Positions 53,068 to 60,095 of a stretch of DNA of 64,000 bases are shown in pieces. Source of the stretch: a virus. Position 1 is the first letter of the stretch, and each line of letters begins with the position of its first letter. The stretch is taken from IMG/VR virus record IMGVR_UViG_3300042905_005483, positions 1 through 64,000 of that record; one strand, written 5' to 3'. Below the pieces are notes generated by a model, which had not been told where the DNA came from, did no database searches, and saw nothing but the letters and a program-made list of their open reading frames with translations. Made by a program: the position numbers and the translations under genes.

Positions 53068-54297
53068 TTATATGGTCCAGAAGTCGTTTTCTTTTTTCGT
53101 CGGCCATGTCGGGGCGCTCTTTGCGGGTGTCGCTGTTTTAACAGATGCGGTAGGCGGTGGCGCAACCACAGTTACAAAATCTACGTCTGGGCCGAACTCG
53201 CCAGTCTTTTCATAAAGAATAGCGTAGTTGCCGGGATTTACATTAACGCCCTGCACCCAGCGGCCGTTTGCGGTTGTGCTCGTTTTTGCGAGCGCCATAG
53301 TCCGGGCAATTTGCGGGCCGTTTACGTCATATACGTTTCTGTTAAACACGTATACCGTAGCGCCGCTGATTGGGCACCCCGTCGGAGACAGGTAGGCGTA
53401 CCGATCGTTGCCGTTGTAGTTATGGTTTAAGATGACATCGCCGCACCCAACAGTAGGGCCTTCTGTCGACGGGTCGCGCGTGGGCGACTCTCCGCCGACT
53501 TCAAATGTGTAAATACCGTCTGTAAACGGCGCGAGGTTTAACTGCACCTGATACACCAGCGGCACATTCCTCATAGCCGCGACAACTTGAATTGTGTCAA
53601 TTATCCAGCGTTCGTCGCTGGCGGCGTTTACCCACACGTCATATTTATTTAAAGCCGGAAAACCAATTACGCGTGCTTGGACAACGGCGTTGTCGCGTGT
53701 GGGCCCGCGGGCCTGCGCATCGCCTTCTTCTTGAATTGTCTGTAAAGATAAATCCCAGCATTGCAACGGCTGCGGCGGAAAATAGCCGACCTCAAAACCA
53801 GTGCCGCTACAGACCGGGCAATACGAGTCGAGTACTTCCTGCGTCAGCTTTTCTCGGCAGCGCGGGCACGGCTTTCCGAAACGCATAGCCTTAATAAGAT
53901 ACCCGGGCGTCGACACAAATTGATGCCGTAGCTGTTCTTTACGGATAATTTCTTGCGACAACACCCAGTCGCGCTCGTTTAACTCGCCAAAGCAACCTGC
54001 AGATTGCGAGACATAGACAGTTGTTGGCGTTGTTAATTTAACGCGATAATGCGTAAGCAGGGAATATCCGGATAGTCGCCACGCCGAGTCATACGCCACA
54101 TAAGCGTTTGTTAACGGCGGCCCGACATCGGCCCAGTCTGAAGAGTTTGTTAAACCAGATTTGCTGACTTGCAGCTGGTAGACATGCGGCCCGGGATCGC
54201 GGAATAGCGGCTCAAGTTGCCACCAAACCCGGGTTGTTCCGCGGACCATGTGATCCACGGAAACACGGCGGAACGGAAAAGTTTTTTGGTACGTCAT
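53068..54297 (-). CDS. Neck protein with DnaJ-like zinc finger and SpaA-type beta domain
   Basis: 409 aa. Cys4 zinc site CPRCREKLTQEVLDSYCPVC at about residues 143-162. About 295-380 looks like a carboxypeptidase-regulatory/SpaA-type fold (GCPISGATVYVFNR ... TTANGRWVQGVNVNPGNYAILYE). Sits between the accessory island and the sheath, as neck proteins do. SD poor. Confidence 0.5.
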   Translation of the reverse strand: MTYQKTFPFRRVSVDHMVRGTTRVWWQLEPLFRDPGPHVYQLQVSKSGLTNSSDWADVGPPLTNAYVAYDSAWRLSGYSLLTHYRVKLTTPTTVYVSQSAGCFGELNERDWVLSQEIIRKEQLRHQFVSTPGYLIKAMRFGKPCPRCREKLTQEVLDSYCPVCSGTGFEVGYFPPQPLQCWDLSLQTIQEEGDAQARGPTRDNAVVQARVIGFPALNKYDVWVNAASDERWIIDTIQVVAAMRNVPLVYQVQLNLAPFTDGIYTFEVGGESPTRDPSTEGPTVGCGDVILNHNYNGNDRYAYLSPTGCPISGATVYVFNRNVYDVNGPQIARTMALAKTSTTANGRWVQGVNVNPGNYAILYEKTGEFGPDVDFVTVVAPPPTASVKTATPAKSAPTWPTKKENDFWTI

Positions 54298-54617
54298 ACC
54301 ATTATTCTACTGGAGCGCTGATAGCTAAAGAAACGGCCCCAAAGGGGCCATTTCGATTCCCCCCTCCGCCAATTGCTCAGCGGAAGTGGCTCAGTGCTCG
54401 CCGAACGTGGCGGCAACCGCTTAAAGCAGGCGCACCGAGAAAGCCTACGCTACCCGGACTAGACGAATAGCGCGTGTTAGTATAGTTCTGTGATATTCCG
54501 CGGGCACGACGGCCCGCGTGACCTTCGCACAGACGAAAAGTCCCAGATTGAGCGACCCCCCATCGAGCGCGCTTTCGACAGGGGATATGCGCGGCCGCTT
54601 CTAGGCAGCAAACCGCG
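54298..54617. other. About 320-bp gap with terminator and hairpins, no gene seen
   Basis: Contains the 54325-54350 terminator, TCCGC-GCGGA (near 54364-54383) and a CGCGGGC-ACGACG-GCCCGCG hairpin (near 54498-54517). No convincing reading frame. With the adjacent 54618-54959 segment it makes the longest weakly coding stretch of the window; it might encode a structured RNA, but I cannot fold it by hand into a known class. Confidence 0.4.
54325..54350 (-). terminator. Terminator of the MoxR-VWA operon
   Basis: GGCCCC-TTT-GGGGCC stem followed on the minus strand by GTTTCTTT. Separates the accessory island from the neck genes. Confidence 0.75.
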
Positions 54618-54887
54618 TTACAAAATCCGGGGCCGGTCTGGTTTGACCGAAACGATGTCGCGGCGTTTCGCTATTAGGCGACGTTCCGCAATAAAGTCTC
54701 GTGTCTCCCCTGTGGGACTAACCTGCCATTGTCCCCTCAAAGCGTCGGACACAGCTCCGCTATGTTTACGACTTTTGTCCTCACGAGCCTTCAAGAACCC
54801 GTGTTTGTTTGTCGTCCCTTTATTTCGGCTACATGGAAAACAATTAATCCCTGCAGACGAAGGCTCCGGGCTGATTACCCCGGGCAT
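54618..54887 (-). CDS. Possible small protein, reached by coupling, readthrough or frameshift
   Basis: 89 aa from ATG 54887: SSAGINCFPCSRNKG (C-x2-C) and a basic C-terminus (DFIAERRLIAKRRDIVSV). Its frame is open right back to the TAA of the VWA gene (114 codons after that stop, same frame). A perfect SD AGGAGGT serves instead a 5-codon frame (MHWPR, 54892-54909) that ends 4 nt before this ATG, so stop-restart coupling is possible. May be an extension of the VWA protein or a chance frame. Confidence 0.4.
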   Translation of the reverse strand: MPGVISPEPSSAGINCFPCSRNKGTTNKHGFLKAREDKSRKHSGAVSDALRGQWQVSPTGETRDFIAERRLIAKRRDIVSVKPDRPRIL

Positions 54888-54891
54888 CGCT

Positions 54892-54909
54892 TTATCTAGG
54901 CCAGTGCAT
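54892..54909 (-). CDS. Five-codon leader ORF (MHWPR)
   Basis: ATG CAC TGG CCT AGA TAA, preceded at 6 nt by AGGAGGT (54915-54921), the best SD in the neighbourhood. It stops 4 nt before ATG 54887. It would be a translation-coupling leader, if used at all. Confidence 0.3.
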   Translation of the reverse strand: MHWPR

Positions 54910-54959
54910 AAATTACCTCCTGCGGCGTAAAACGGAGTGCCGCTGTTAATGGTGCGCGC

Positions 54960-56369
54960 TTAAGAAAGAGCCAGTTCTAGCCCGCCGAGAATAGACGCCT
55001 GATCAACGCAACCGTAGATCATTGTGACCTTGTTGCGTGTTTCAGCTGTCCAATTCTCGCCGTACAAGTTATTGGCGTCAGACGGCACAACCGTGGGTCG
55101 ACGACGACTCACTGGAATATTGTGCAACCACACTAATCGCACCACTTTTTTTAGCGCCGCGATTTCTCGATACAACTCCGCGGCGTCGTGGTCGCCAATG
55201 GCGACTACTATCCGGATGTTATACCGCGACCGACCGCTTGTTATCTCGGAAAACAGCGCTTCTGTTTTCGTCAAGTTTGCCAAGTTGGGTCGACCGTTAA
55301 ACCACGGCACGTAATCTTCCTCCACCTCTCCGTTAGAGTGTGGGAAAACCAGTACGTCAGAGCCAGAGACTCCAGCGTACCCTGCCGCATTAGCGACGTC
55401 ACACGCCGCTTGAGCCTGTCGGGCGCAAGACGGCGAGACGTCGGGCAAGAACAGCGTGACGGGACGACCGGCGTTGCTGTCCTCCTTAAACGCGTTACCA
55501 AGTGGACGCCGGACAAGCATCCTCTTGACAACTTTTCGCGCACTCAAAATTGGGATAGGCGTGAGGCGGTCACCAGCTGCGCCGCTTTCATGCACTAACT
55601 TATTAATGAGTTCCGCTGTTTTGTTCCGCAGTTGAGGCGGAACGACCCGCAGGCGGCCATGTGTGCCGGCTGCGCGTCGTCGAGCCTCCAACGACGGAGC
55701 ACTCTCAATACCAGCAACGCCGCTGATTTTAGATGCCTGTTTCCGGGCGTCCTTCAGCTGCTTTCTGGCTTTCTTTATCACAACATCTATCGCCGAAGCT
55801 TGCAGACTGCCGCGTGCTTTCGCGGCGGCTTTCTGCTTCTCCAATTCCTTTAACCGCGCACGTAAATCTTTTTCCTCGTCGGAAAGCCTTTCACGCTCAG
55901 TTTTTGGTTTTGGAGTTTCTTGGGCGGCGGGAGTTGGTTCCCAGTTCTCGGGCTGCGGTGGTTCCGCGGCCGTATCTTTGGCGGGCGGAGGATCAAACCC
56001 GCCAGAAGGTGCCTGCTGGGGCTCCTCCTGCGGTGCTCCGTTTGATTTACCGCTACCGCCTTGAGCCCGCCCAGACTTATTTCTGGGCTCCAGCAACTGG
56101 CTGAGTGTGGCACGATGGCCGTGCCGCTTTGTCAACCGGTCAATAAGCGCCGTGATGTTGTTCACGGTTTTGGGGCCGCAATTACCGCACGGGCAGTTCT
56201 CGCGAACGTGCCCTTGTCGAAGAAGCGGGCTCGTAAATTCTTCGGCGTATACGCCCTTGATAAACTCCGCGAACTCTGCCCGCTCTCGCGGGTCCGTAAA
56301 CCTAACATCGCGGGTAGTTTTCACGGACTTCGACAGCATTCGCTGCAACTTCCGCAGTGTCAGGCTCAT
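54960..56369 (-). CDS. VWA-domain protein (partner of MoxR ATPase)
   Basis: 469 aa. Residues about 1-100: helical with CPCGNCG. 100-160: low-complexity Pro/Gln/Glu linker. 160-215: coiled coil. About 240-469: von Willebrand A fold with MIDAS motif D310-V-S312-P-S314 (TLFLPDVSPSCARQA) and later IRIVVAIGDHDAAELY (D on the following strand). MIDAS proteins coordinate a divalent metal and, with MoxR ATPases, remodel or activate protein complexes. SD AAGGA; starts 3 nt after the ATPase stop. Confidence 0.75.
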   Translation of the reverse strand: MSLTLRKLQRMLSKSVKTTRDVRFTDPRERAEFAEFIKGVYAEEFTSPLLRQGHVRENCPCGNCGPKTVNNITALIDRLTKRHGHRATLSQLLEPRNKSGRAQGGSGKSNGAPQEEPQQAPSGGFDPPPAKDTAAEPPQPENWEPTPAAQETPKPKTERERLSDEEKDLRARLKELEKQKAAAKARGSLQASAIDVVIKKARKQLKDARKQASKISGVAGIESAPSLEARRRAAGTHGRLRVVPPQLRNKTAELINKLVHESGAAGDRLTPIPILSARKVVKRMLVRRPLGNAFKEDSNAGRPVTLFLPDVSPSCARQAQAACDVANAAGYAGVSGSDVLVFPHSNGEVEEDYVPWFNGRPNLANLTKTEALFSEITSGRSRYNIRIVVAIGDHDAAELYREIAALKKVVRLVWLHNIPVSRRRPTVVPSDANNLYGENWTAETRNKVTMIYGCVDQASILGGLELALS

Positions 56370-56371
56370 GG

Positions 56372-57211
56372 TTACTTCCTTTTGAACTCCCCGAACAGTA
56401 CAGCTTCGGGTTTGCTGAATGCCTGTTTAAGGGCCTCCGTGTCCTTGGTTTCTTTTACAAGAAACGCTTCGATCAAAGTGGCTACGTCGTCCGTGCTTAC
56501 GCACAGGTCTCGCGCCATAAGCAAGTGACGAAGCTCCTGCAGGGACGGCTTGGAGTCGCCGTTCTGCCGGATTGCGTTCGCCATGCGCACAATGATGCGA
56601 CAGGCCCCTCCCGGTGCGCCTGTCTGCTTGCGCAGCACATCGGTTTCGACATGCTCGGGCAGAAAGCCCATGTTTACCCGAAAGCAGCGCCGTTTAATGG
56701 CCTCGGGCAGGTCAACCTCTTCGTTCGCGGTCAGGACGATAAACATCCGGGCCGTGTTGCCGCTGTGCAGCTTGTGGCGGGCATCAGGCACCCGACCATT
56801 CTGCAAGAAGTCGAGGATAAGCGGGTAAAACCGCGACCCAGCCTTTTCGACCTCGTCCAACGTGATAACCACGTCGCAGTCGTGCGACATGCGCACAGCG
56901 CGCAGCAGCTGGCCGTCGATGTACGCCTCGTCGGCGTGCTCGACCCCGACCGCCACGCGGCCGATGTCCACACCCTGATGTAGCTCCTCATTCGTGAGCC
57001 ACGGGTGGCACGGAATAAACACCTGCTCGGCCTTGCGGCCGCGGGCGAACGCGTCGGCAAAGAACGTCTTGCCGGTGCCGGGCGGGCCGACCAGTAAACC
57101 ACCGCGCGGTTCCTTCCCGCGGGCCTCGTGCATCCATCTGGCCAGCAGGGCCTCGCCTCGTCGAGCGAAATAGCCGGGCAGAAGATCGCACACTCCGTCT
57201 GCAATACTCAT
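56372..57211 (-). CDS. MoxR/dynein-like AAA+ ATPase
   Basis: 279 aa from ATG 57211 with SD AAGGAG; the longer frame to 57259 lacks one. Walker A GPPGTGKT (42-49), Walker B VVITLDE (114-120), sensor-type TANEEVDLPEAIKRRC with arginines. The adjacent VWA gene makes the MoxR-VWA pairing explicit. Likely works as a ring that loads or extracts a partner protein; in a phage it could act on host complexes or on virion assembly. Driven by promoter P2 and preceded by a terminator. Confidence 0.8.
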   Translation of the reverse strand: MSIADGVCDLLPGYFARRGEALLARWMHEARGKEPRGGLLVGPPGTGKTFFADAFARGRKAEQVFIPCHPWLTNEELHQGVDIGRVAVGVEHADEAYIDGQLLRAVRMSHDCDVVITLDEVEKAGSRFYPLILDFLQNGRVPDARHKLHSGNTARMFIVLTANEEVDLPEAIKRRCFRVNMGFLPEHVETDVLRKQTGAPGGACRIIVRMANAIRQNGDSKPSLQELRHLLMARDLCVSTDDVATLIEAFLVKETKDTEALKQAFSKPEAVLFGEFKRK

Positions 57212-57247
57212 CGCAAGCTCCTTCATAGCGGAAACGGGGACACAAAT

Positions 57248-57276
57248 AATATGACGCAAAATCGCGCCTAATTTAG
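57248..57276 (-). promoter_or_regulatory. CTAAAT-N17-CATATT promoter, copy P2
   Basis: CTAAAT (57271-57276), 17-nt spacer TAGGCGCGATTTTGCGT, CATATT (57248-57253). Leader to ATG 57211 about 30 nt. The -35 lies within an imperfect palindrome CCTAATTTAGG. Confidence 0.65.
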
Positions 57277-57289
57277 GTCACCGATAGCT

Positions 57290-57322
57290 AAGAAAAAGCG
57301 AGCACCGGTTTTGGTGCCCGCT
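57290..57322 (-). terminator. Terminator of the 57342 gene
   Basis: Stem AGCGGGCACC/GGTGCTCGCT with one mismatch and a 6-nt loop, followed on the minus strand by TTTTTCTT. Good intrinsic terminator. Confidence 0.8.
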
Positions 57323-57341
57323 CCTTCTCGCCGCGTTGAAC

Positions 57342-57974
57342 TTAGTTCGCAGACGGCTTCTTGGCGTTATCGAACAGCATCTTCATGATGTCGGCCGGCG
57401 TCACTGGTGGACGCGCCGGCTCGGGAGATTTGACCTCCTCGGGCTGCGGGCCAGAGCCATCGAGCTCTCCGAGCTTCTTTTGAATTAATTCGAAGAGGTC
57501 GTCGAGCTTCTTCTTCTCTTTTGCAACAAACTCATTCGAAATATGGGGCGCAGTCCCTTCCTTCTCCCGACGTACGCCGTCTTCATAAATCCACTCCGCG
57601 ATGTGCTCGTGGTCAACCGCAGCGTCCCACGACTTGAAAACAGCCTGAATCAGCGGCATCGAGTCGAGCAGGTCTTTGGCCATTTTCTCGCCTTTGCGGT
57701 CACCGCTGTCCTGCGCGAACTTGCCGCAGTCAGCGATTTCCCGCATAGATACGCTGGTCAGCTGTCCGCACAGCATCCGCGACCAATTCGCGAGCGTCGA
57801 CAACGCACGCTCTTTATACTCTTCAGTGGTGTGGTCCATGCCGACGGCTTTCGCGACGGCGAGCGACATAAAGTACGGATGCAGCGCGGGATCAGTGAAC
57901 ACGCCGTCGCTATTGTCGCGACAATGCTCCAAGTACTGCAGCAACATCTGGGTTGGTGGATTTACAGCCAGCAC
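57342..57974 (-). CDS. Hypothetical protein (GTG start)
   Basis: 210 aa, starting at GTG 57974 with SD AGGGAG. Helical with an acidic, Pro-rich C-terminus (ELDGSGPQPEEVKSPEPARPP). No family recognised. It has promoter P3 and its own terminator, so it is a self-contained early/middle-type unit beside the MoxR-VWA operon. Confidence 0.7.
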   Translation of the reverse strand: MLAVNPPTQMLLQYLEHCRDNSDGVFTDPALHPYFMSLAVAKAVGMDHTTEEYKERALSTLANWSRMLCGQLTSVSMREIADCGKFAQDSGDRKGEKMAKDLLDSMPLIQAVFKSWDAAVDHEHIAEWIYEDGVRREKEGTAPHISNEFVAKEKKKLDDLFELIQKKLGELDGSGPQPEEVKSPEPARPPVTPADIMKMLFDNAKKPSAN

Positions 57975-58019
57975 AGAAACTCCCTTTTTTAGTGGGCATA
58001 GGTAATCGGAACCACGTTA

Positions 58020-58048
58020 AATATGCCACAAATTTGCAACATATTTAG
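58020..58048 (-). promoter_or_regulatory. CTAAAT-N17-CATATT promoter, copy P3
   Basis: CTAAAT (58043-58048), 17-nt spacer ATGTTGCAAATTTGTGG, CATATT (58020-58025). Leader to GTG 57974 about 39 nt. Confidence 0.65.
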
Positions 58049-58052
58049 CCAG

Positions 58053-58119
58053 TGTCCGCGCAGCTGTCCACGGTTCGCGAACTGCGGACAAGCGCCATAT
58101 TCCAAATTCGCGAATTGCG
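58053..58119. repeat. Operator-like repeats and hairpin upstream of P3
   Basis: TTCGCGAACTGCG (58074-58086) and TTCGCGAATTGCG (58107-58119) are direct repeats with one mismatch, start-to-start 33 bp (about three helical turns). TGTCCGC (58053-58059) pairs with GCGGACA (58084-58090). Fits a regulator-binding site next to promoter P3. Confidence 0.5.
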
Positions 58120-58172
58120 AAAGTGCTAGGGAACAAAGCACTTACGACGCATTTTCCAGATTCTAGAATGCG

Positions 58173-59159
58173 CTAATAGCGAATTCGGATCGCGTCGGTG
58201 TAGGCGCTGTACTTATAGTTTGACGTAACTTCGCCGTAGCAGCTTTCAAGGTTAATGCTGGCTTTTGTCGCCCGCACCCACTCCCGATAAGCCTGCCACC
58301 GTGTTTGGCCGGCACGCTCGTAAGCGCCTTCTTTGTTTTGATCGTCTACGGAAAGACCGCCGGCAGAGTAATTAAACTGGTTACGGCGAAACTGCTCAGC
58401 CACCATCAAAAACAGATTAGCGCAGATGCCTTCTAACCAGTGATAGCGGAACGGGAAATTTTGTGTGTTGTAAATGCGGTCCAACGGCGGCGGAATCTCG
58501 TTCCAATACTGCACCGGACGCGTAATAGCGAGGGCGATTTCGGCGTCGTCAAACATCAGTCGGTCGAGCAGAAAACTTTCGCCGGGATTGGAGTCGCGCA
58601 GGTGTAAACGAACTTCAGCGATACTTGGGGGCCCGCCCATTTCCGCGCCGCCGTTAAAATTGCTGCGGTTAATGATTAAATGAAAGGTGTTCGAAAACAC
58701 AACGCACGGCTGGTTTTGCGCTTGCGCCGGCACATTAATTAACGCAAATTCGGCGTAGTAAATACCCGGCGTAGCTACCATTCCAGCCGTAAGCTGCGCG
58801 GTTACTTTTCCGGTTGCGGCAGCGGCAATAGTGCCGGCAACCTCAAGCGGCGAATTGACGTTTCCCCACGACAGTTGCTCTTTTAACCGTAACACGATGG
58901 CGAACGGCGTCGCGGAACATGCAGATAAGTTAACCGGCACGCCAGACTGATCGCGCATCTGCCACTCAATCGTAGCGCACTGGCCTTGTGTAATTGAGAT
59001 TGACTGCATGCGTCCTGTGACCGGCTGGCCGTTCACAGTTGAAACAACGGCGCTGAGCACGTTTTGTCCCGCGCAAGTGACTGGCGTCAAAACAGGCTGC
59101 GCAGCGTTATCGCAGCACTGGACAATGGGGTGGGCGACCGGCGTAGCGATAACAGCCAT
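58173..59159 (-). CDS. Head-tail connector / neck protein
   Basis: 328 aa. N-terminal half beta-rich, Ig-like (ISITQGQCATIEWQMRD ... PFAIVLRLKE), somewhat BppU-like. C-terminal half helical (EVRLHLRDSNPGESFLLD ... FDDAEIALAITRPVQYWNE ... YREWVRATKASI), like gp6-type adaptors that sit under the portal. SD GGAGC. Function from composition and position. Confidence 0.55.
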   Translation of the reverse strand: MAVIATPVAHPIVQCCDNAAQPVLTPVTCAGQNVLSAVVSTVNGQPVTGRMQSISITQGQCATIEWQMRDQSGVPVNLSACSATPFAIVLRLKEQLSWGNVNSPLEVAGTIAAAATGKVTAQLTAGMVATPGIYYAEFALINVPAQAQNQPCVVFSNTFHLIINRSNFNGGAEMGGPPSIAEVRLHLRDSNPGESFLLDRLMFDDAEIALAITRPVQYWNEIPPPLDRIYNTQNFPFRYHWLEGICANLFLMVAEQFRRNQFNYSAGGLSVDDQNKEGAYERAGQTRWQAYREWVRATKASINLESCYGEVTSNYKYSAYTDAIRIRY

Positions 59160-59178
59160 AAGTGTGCTCCGTGCTATA

Positions 59179-59184
59179 AGTATA
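59179..59184 (-). promoter_or_regulatory. GTATACT-class promoter -10 (copy 4)
   Basis: TTTGTATACTTATAG, 20 nt before ATG 59159 and right after the 59192-59222 terminator, so it restarts transcription for the neck gene. Confidence 0.45.
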
Positions 59185-59191
59185 CAAACAA

Positions 59192-59222
59192 CAAGGGCTG
59201 ACCGTTAAACGGCCAGCCCTTG
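59192..59222 (-). terminator. Strong terminator at the end of the head operon
   Basis: CAAGGGCTG arms extended by CCG/CGG across one A-C mismatch, with a small AT loop, followed on the minus strand by TTGTTTG. Nearly symmetric, so it may work both ways. Confidence 0.8.
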
Positions 59223-59246
59223 CGTAAACCAGATAAGAGACGACTA

Positions 59247-59660
59247 TCAGGCAGCGGGGCCTGTAGCGCCGCGAGGGCCTGTAGCACCGGTAGCGCCGGT
59301 CGGGCCGGTTGCGCCAGCCGTAGCAGCGAAGGCGCTGCCACCGTCCCACGACGGGGTTGTGGTGCCGAGCGAGCCACCCGAATTCAGGGCCAGTTCCTTG
59401 GTCACGCCGCCAGTTTCGCTGAGCAGGTAAACCGAAGGAGACTTCACGATTTCGAGTTTGTTGGTGTTCAGCGCTTCTTCAAACGCTTGAAACTTTCGTT
59501 GGCTGCGCTGGCCACCCAGCTGCGCCACAAGGTCGCCGGGTACGGTGTACGTGGCGTTGTTTGCAAGACGCGTGCCACGAACGCCTAGGAAGCCAAAGAA
59601 GCGCTCCCCGCCGGACGTATTTTTAACAATGGTGTAGAGATCAGTTGTCGTATTTGGCAT
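59247..59660 (-). CDS. Collagen-tailed head protein
   Basis: 137 aa. About 1-110 beta-rich (RFFGFLGVRGTRLANNATYTVPGDL); C-terminus [20 protein letters not shown] is seven Gly-X-Y triplets. Likely a surface-exposed fibre or head decoration trimer. SD GGAG; last gene before the terminator. Confidence 0.65.
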   Translation of the reverse strand: MPNTTTDLYTIVKNTSGGERFFGFLGVRGTRLANNATYTVPGDLVAQLGGQRSQRKFQAFEEALNTNKLEIVKSPSVYLLSETGGVTKELALNSGGSLGTTTPSWDGGSAFAATAGATGPTGATGATGPRGATGPAA

Positions 59661-59671
59661 TTTTTACTCCG

Positions 59672-60067
59672 TTACTCGGCGCTCTGTAGCGCAGCAGCGG
59701 CTGCCGCTTGAAGCGTTAACACAGCATCGGCGATTTCAGGCTGTTCAGCAGCGACGACCGCTGCTTCCTTGAAAATATCAACGTTGCTATTGGTCTTAGA
59801 ACCAGAACCGAAACCAGCCGCGGCGAGGGCGACGTCTAACTGCTGATTGACAGCTTGTAGTTCGCCGGCCTGCGCCGCGGCTGTTTTTTCCTGCTCAGCC
59901 GTGTAGAGCACGTGAAGCTTATGCGCCGCCGCCCACATTTCGGCGGCCTCTCCCTCGGTCCGCGGCGCGATGCCGTGAGCCGAAAGCTTCTCAAAGAAAT
60001 AGGGGGCTGCTAACTGACTAACGACGGTGGCGTACGCCTGTTCGGCAGCCTCTTTAACCTGACTCAT
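59672..60067 (-). CDS. Hypothetical head-region protein
   Basis: 131 aa, alanine-rich and alpha-helical (LQTLQAAAAAALQSAE-type C-terminus); contains EKLSAHGIAPRTEGEAAEMW. Could be an internal or scaffold-associated helical protein. SD AAGGAG. Not recognised. Confidence 0.6.
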   Translation of the reverse strand: MSQVKEAAEQAYATVVSQLAAPYFFEKLSAHGIAPRTEGEAAEMWAAAHKLHVLYTAEQEKTAAAQAGELQAVNQQLDVALAAAGFGSGSKTNSNVDIFKEAAVVAAEQPEIADAVLTLQAAAAAALQSAE

Positions 60068-60095
60068 GATTGTGCTCCTTGGTTATTTACACGAC

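Noticed and set aside
13046-54330. Shared TTAGCTAT before the 13038, 54297 and 57211 genes
   Set aside because: Distances to the starts differ widely (about 10-70 nt) and two copies are just the T-rich tail of a terminator; not a promoter class.
54345-54369. tRNA or tmRNA 3' end suspected from TTCGATTCC followed by CCA-like bases
   Set aside because: T-arm stems do not pair on either strand and no cloverleaf can be drawn.
54591-54604. GCGGCCGCTTCTAG, a 14-nt match to the end of a common cloning (BioBrick) prefix
   Set aside because: It contains a NotI site plus six bases; flanks do not match the rest of the prefix and nothing else looks engineered. Treated as chance.
54490-54930. Plus-strand 146-codon open frame
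   Set aside because: GTG start without SD, odd composition, opposite to the surrounding genes; the minus frame is more protein-like.
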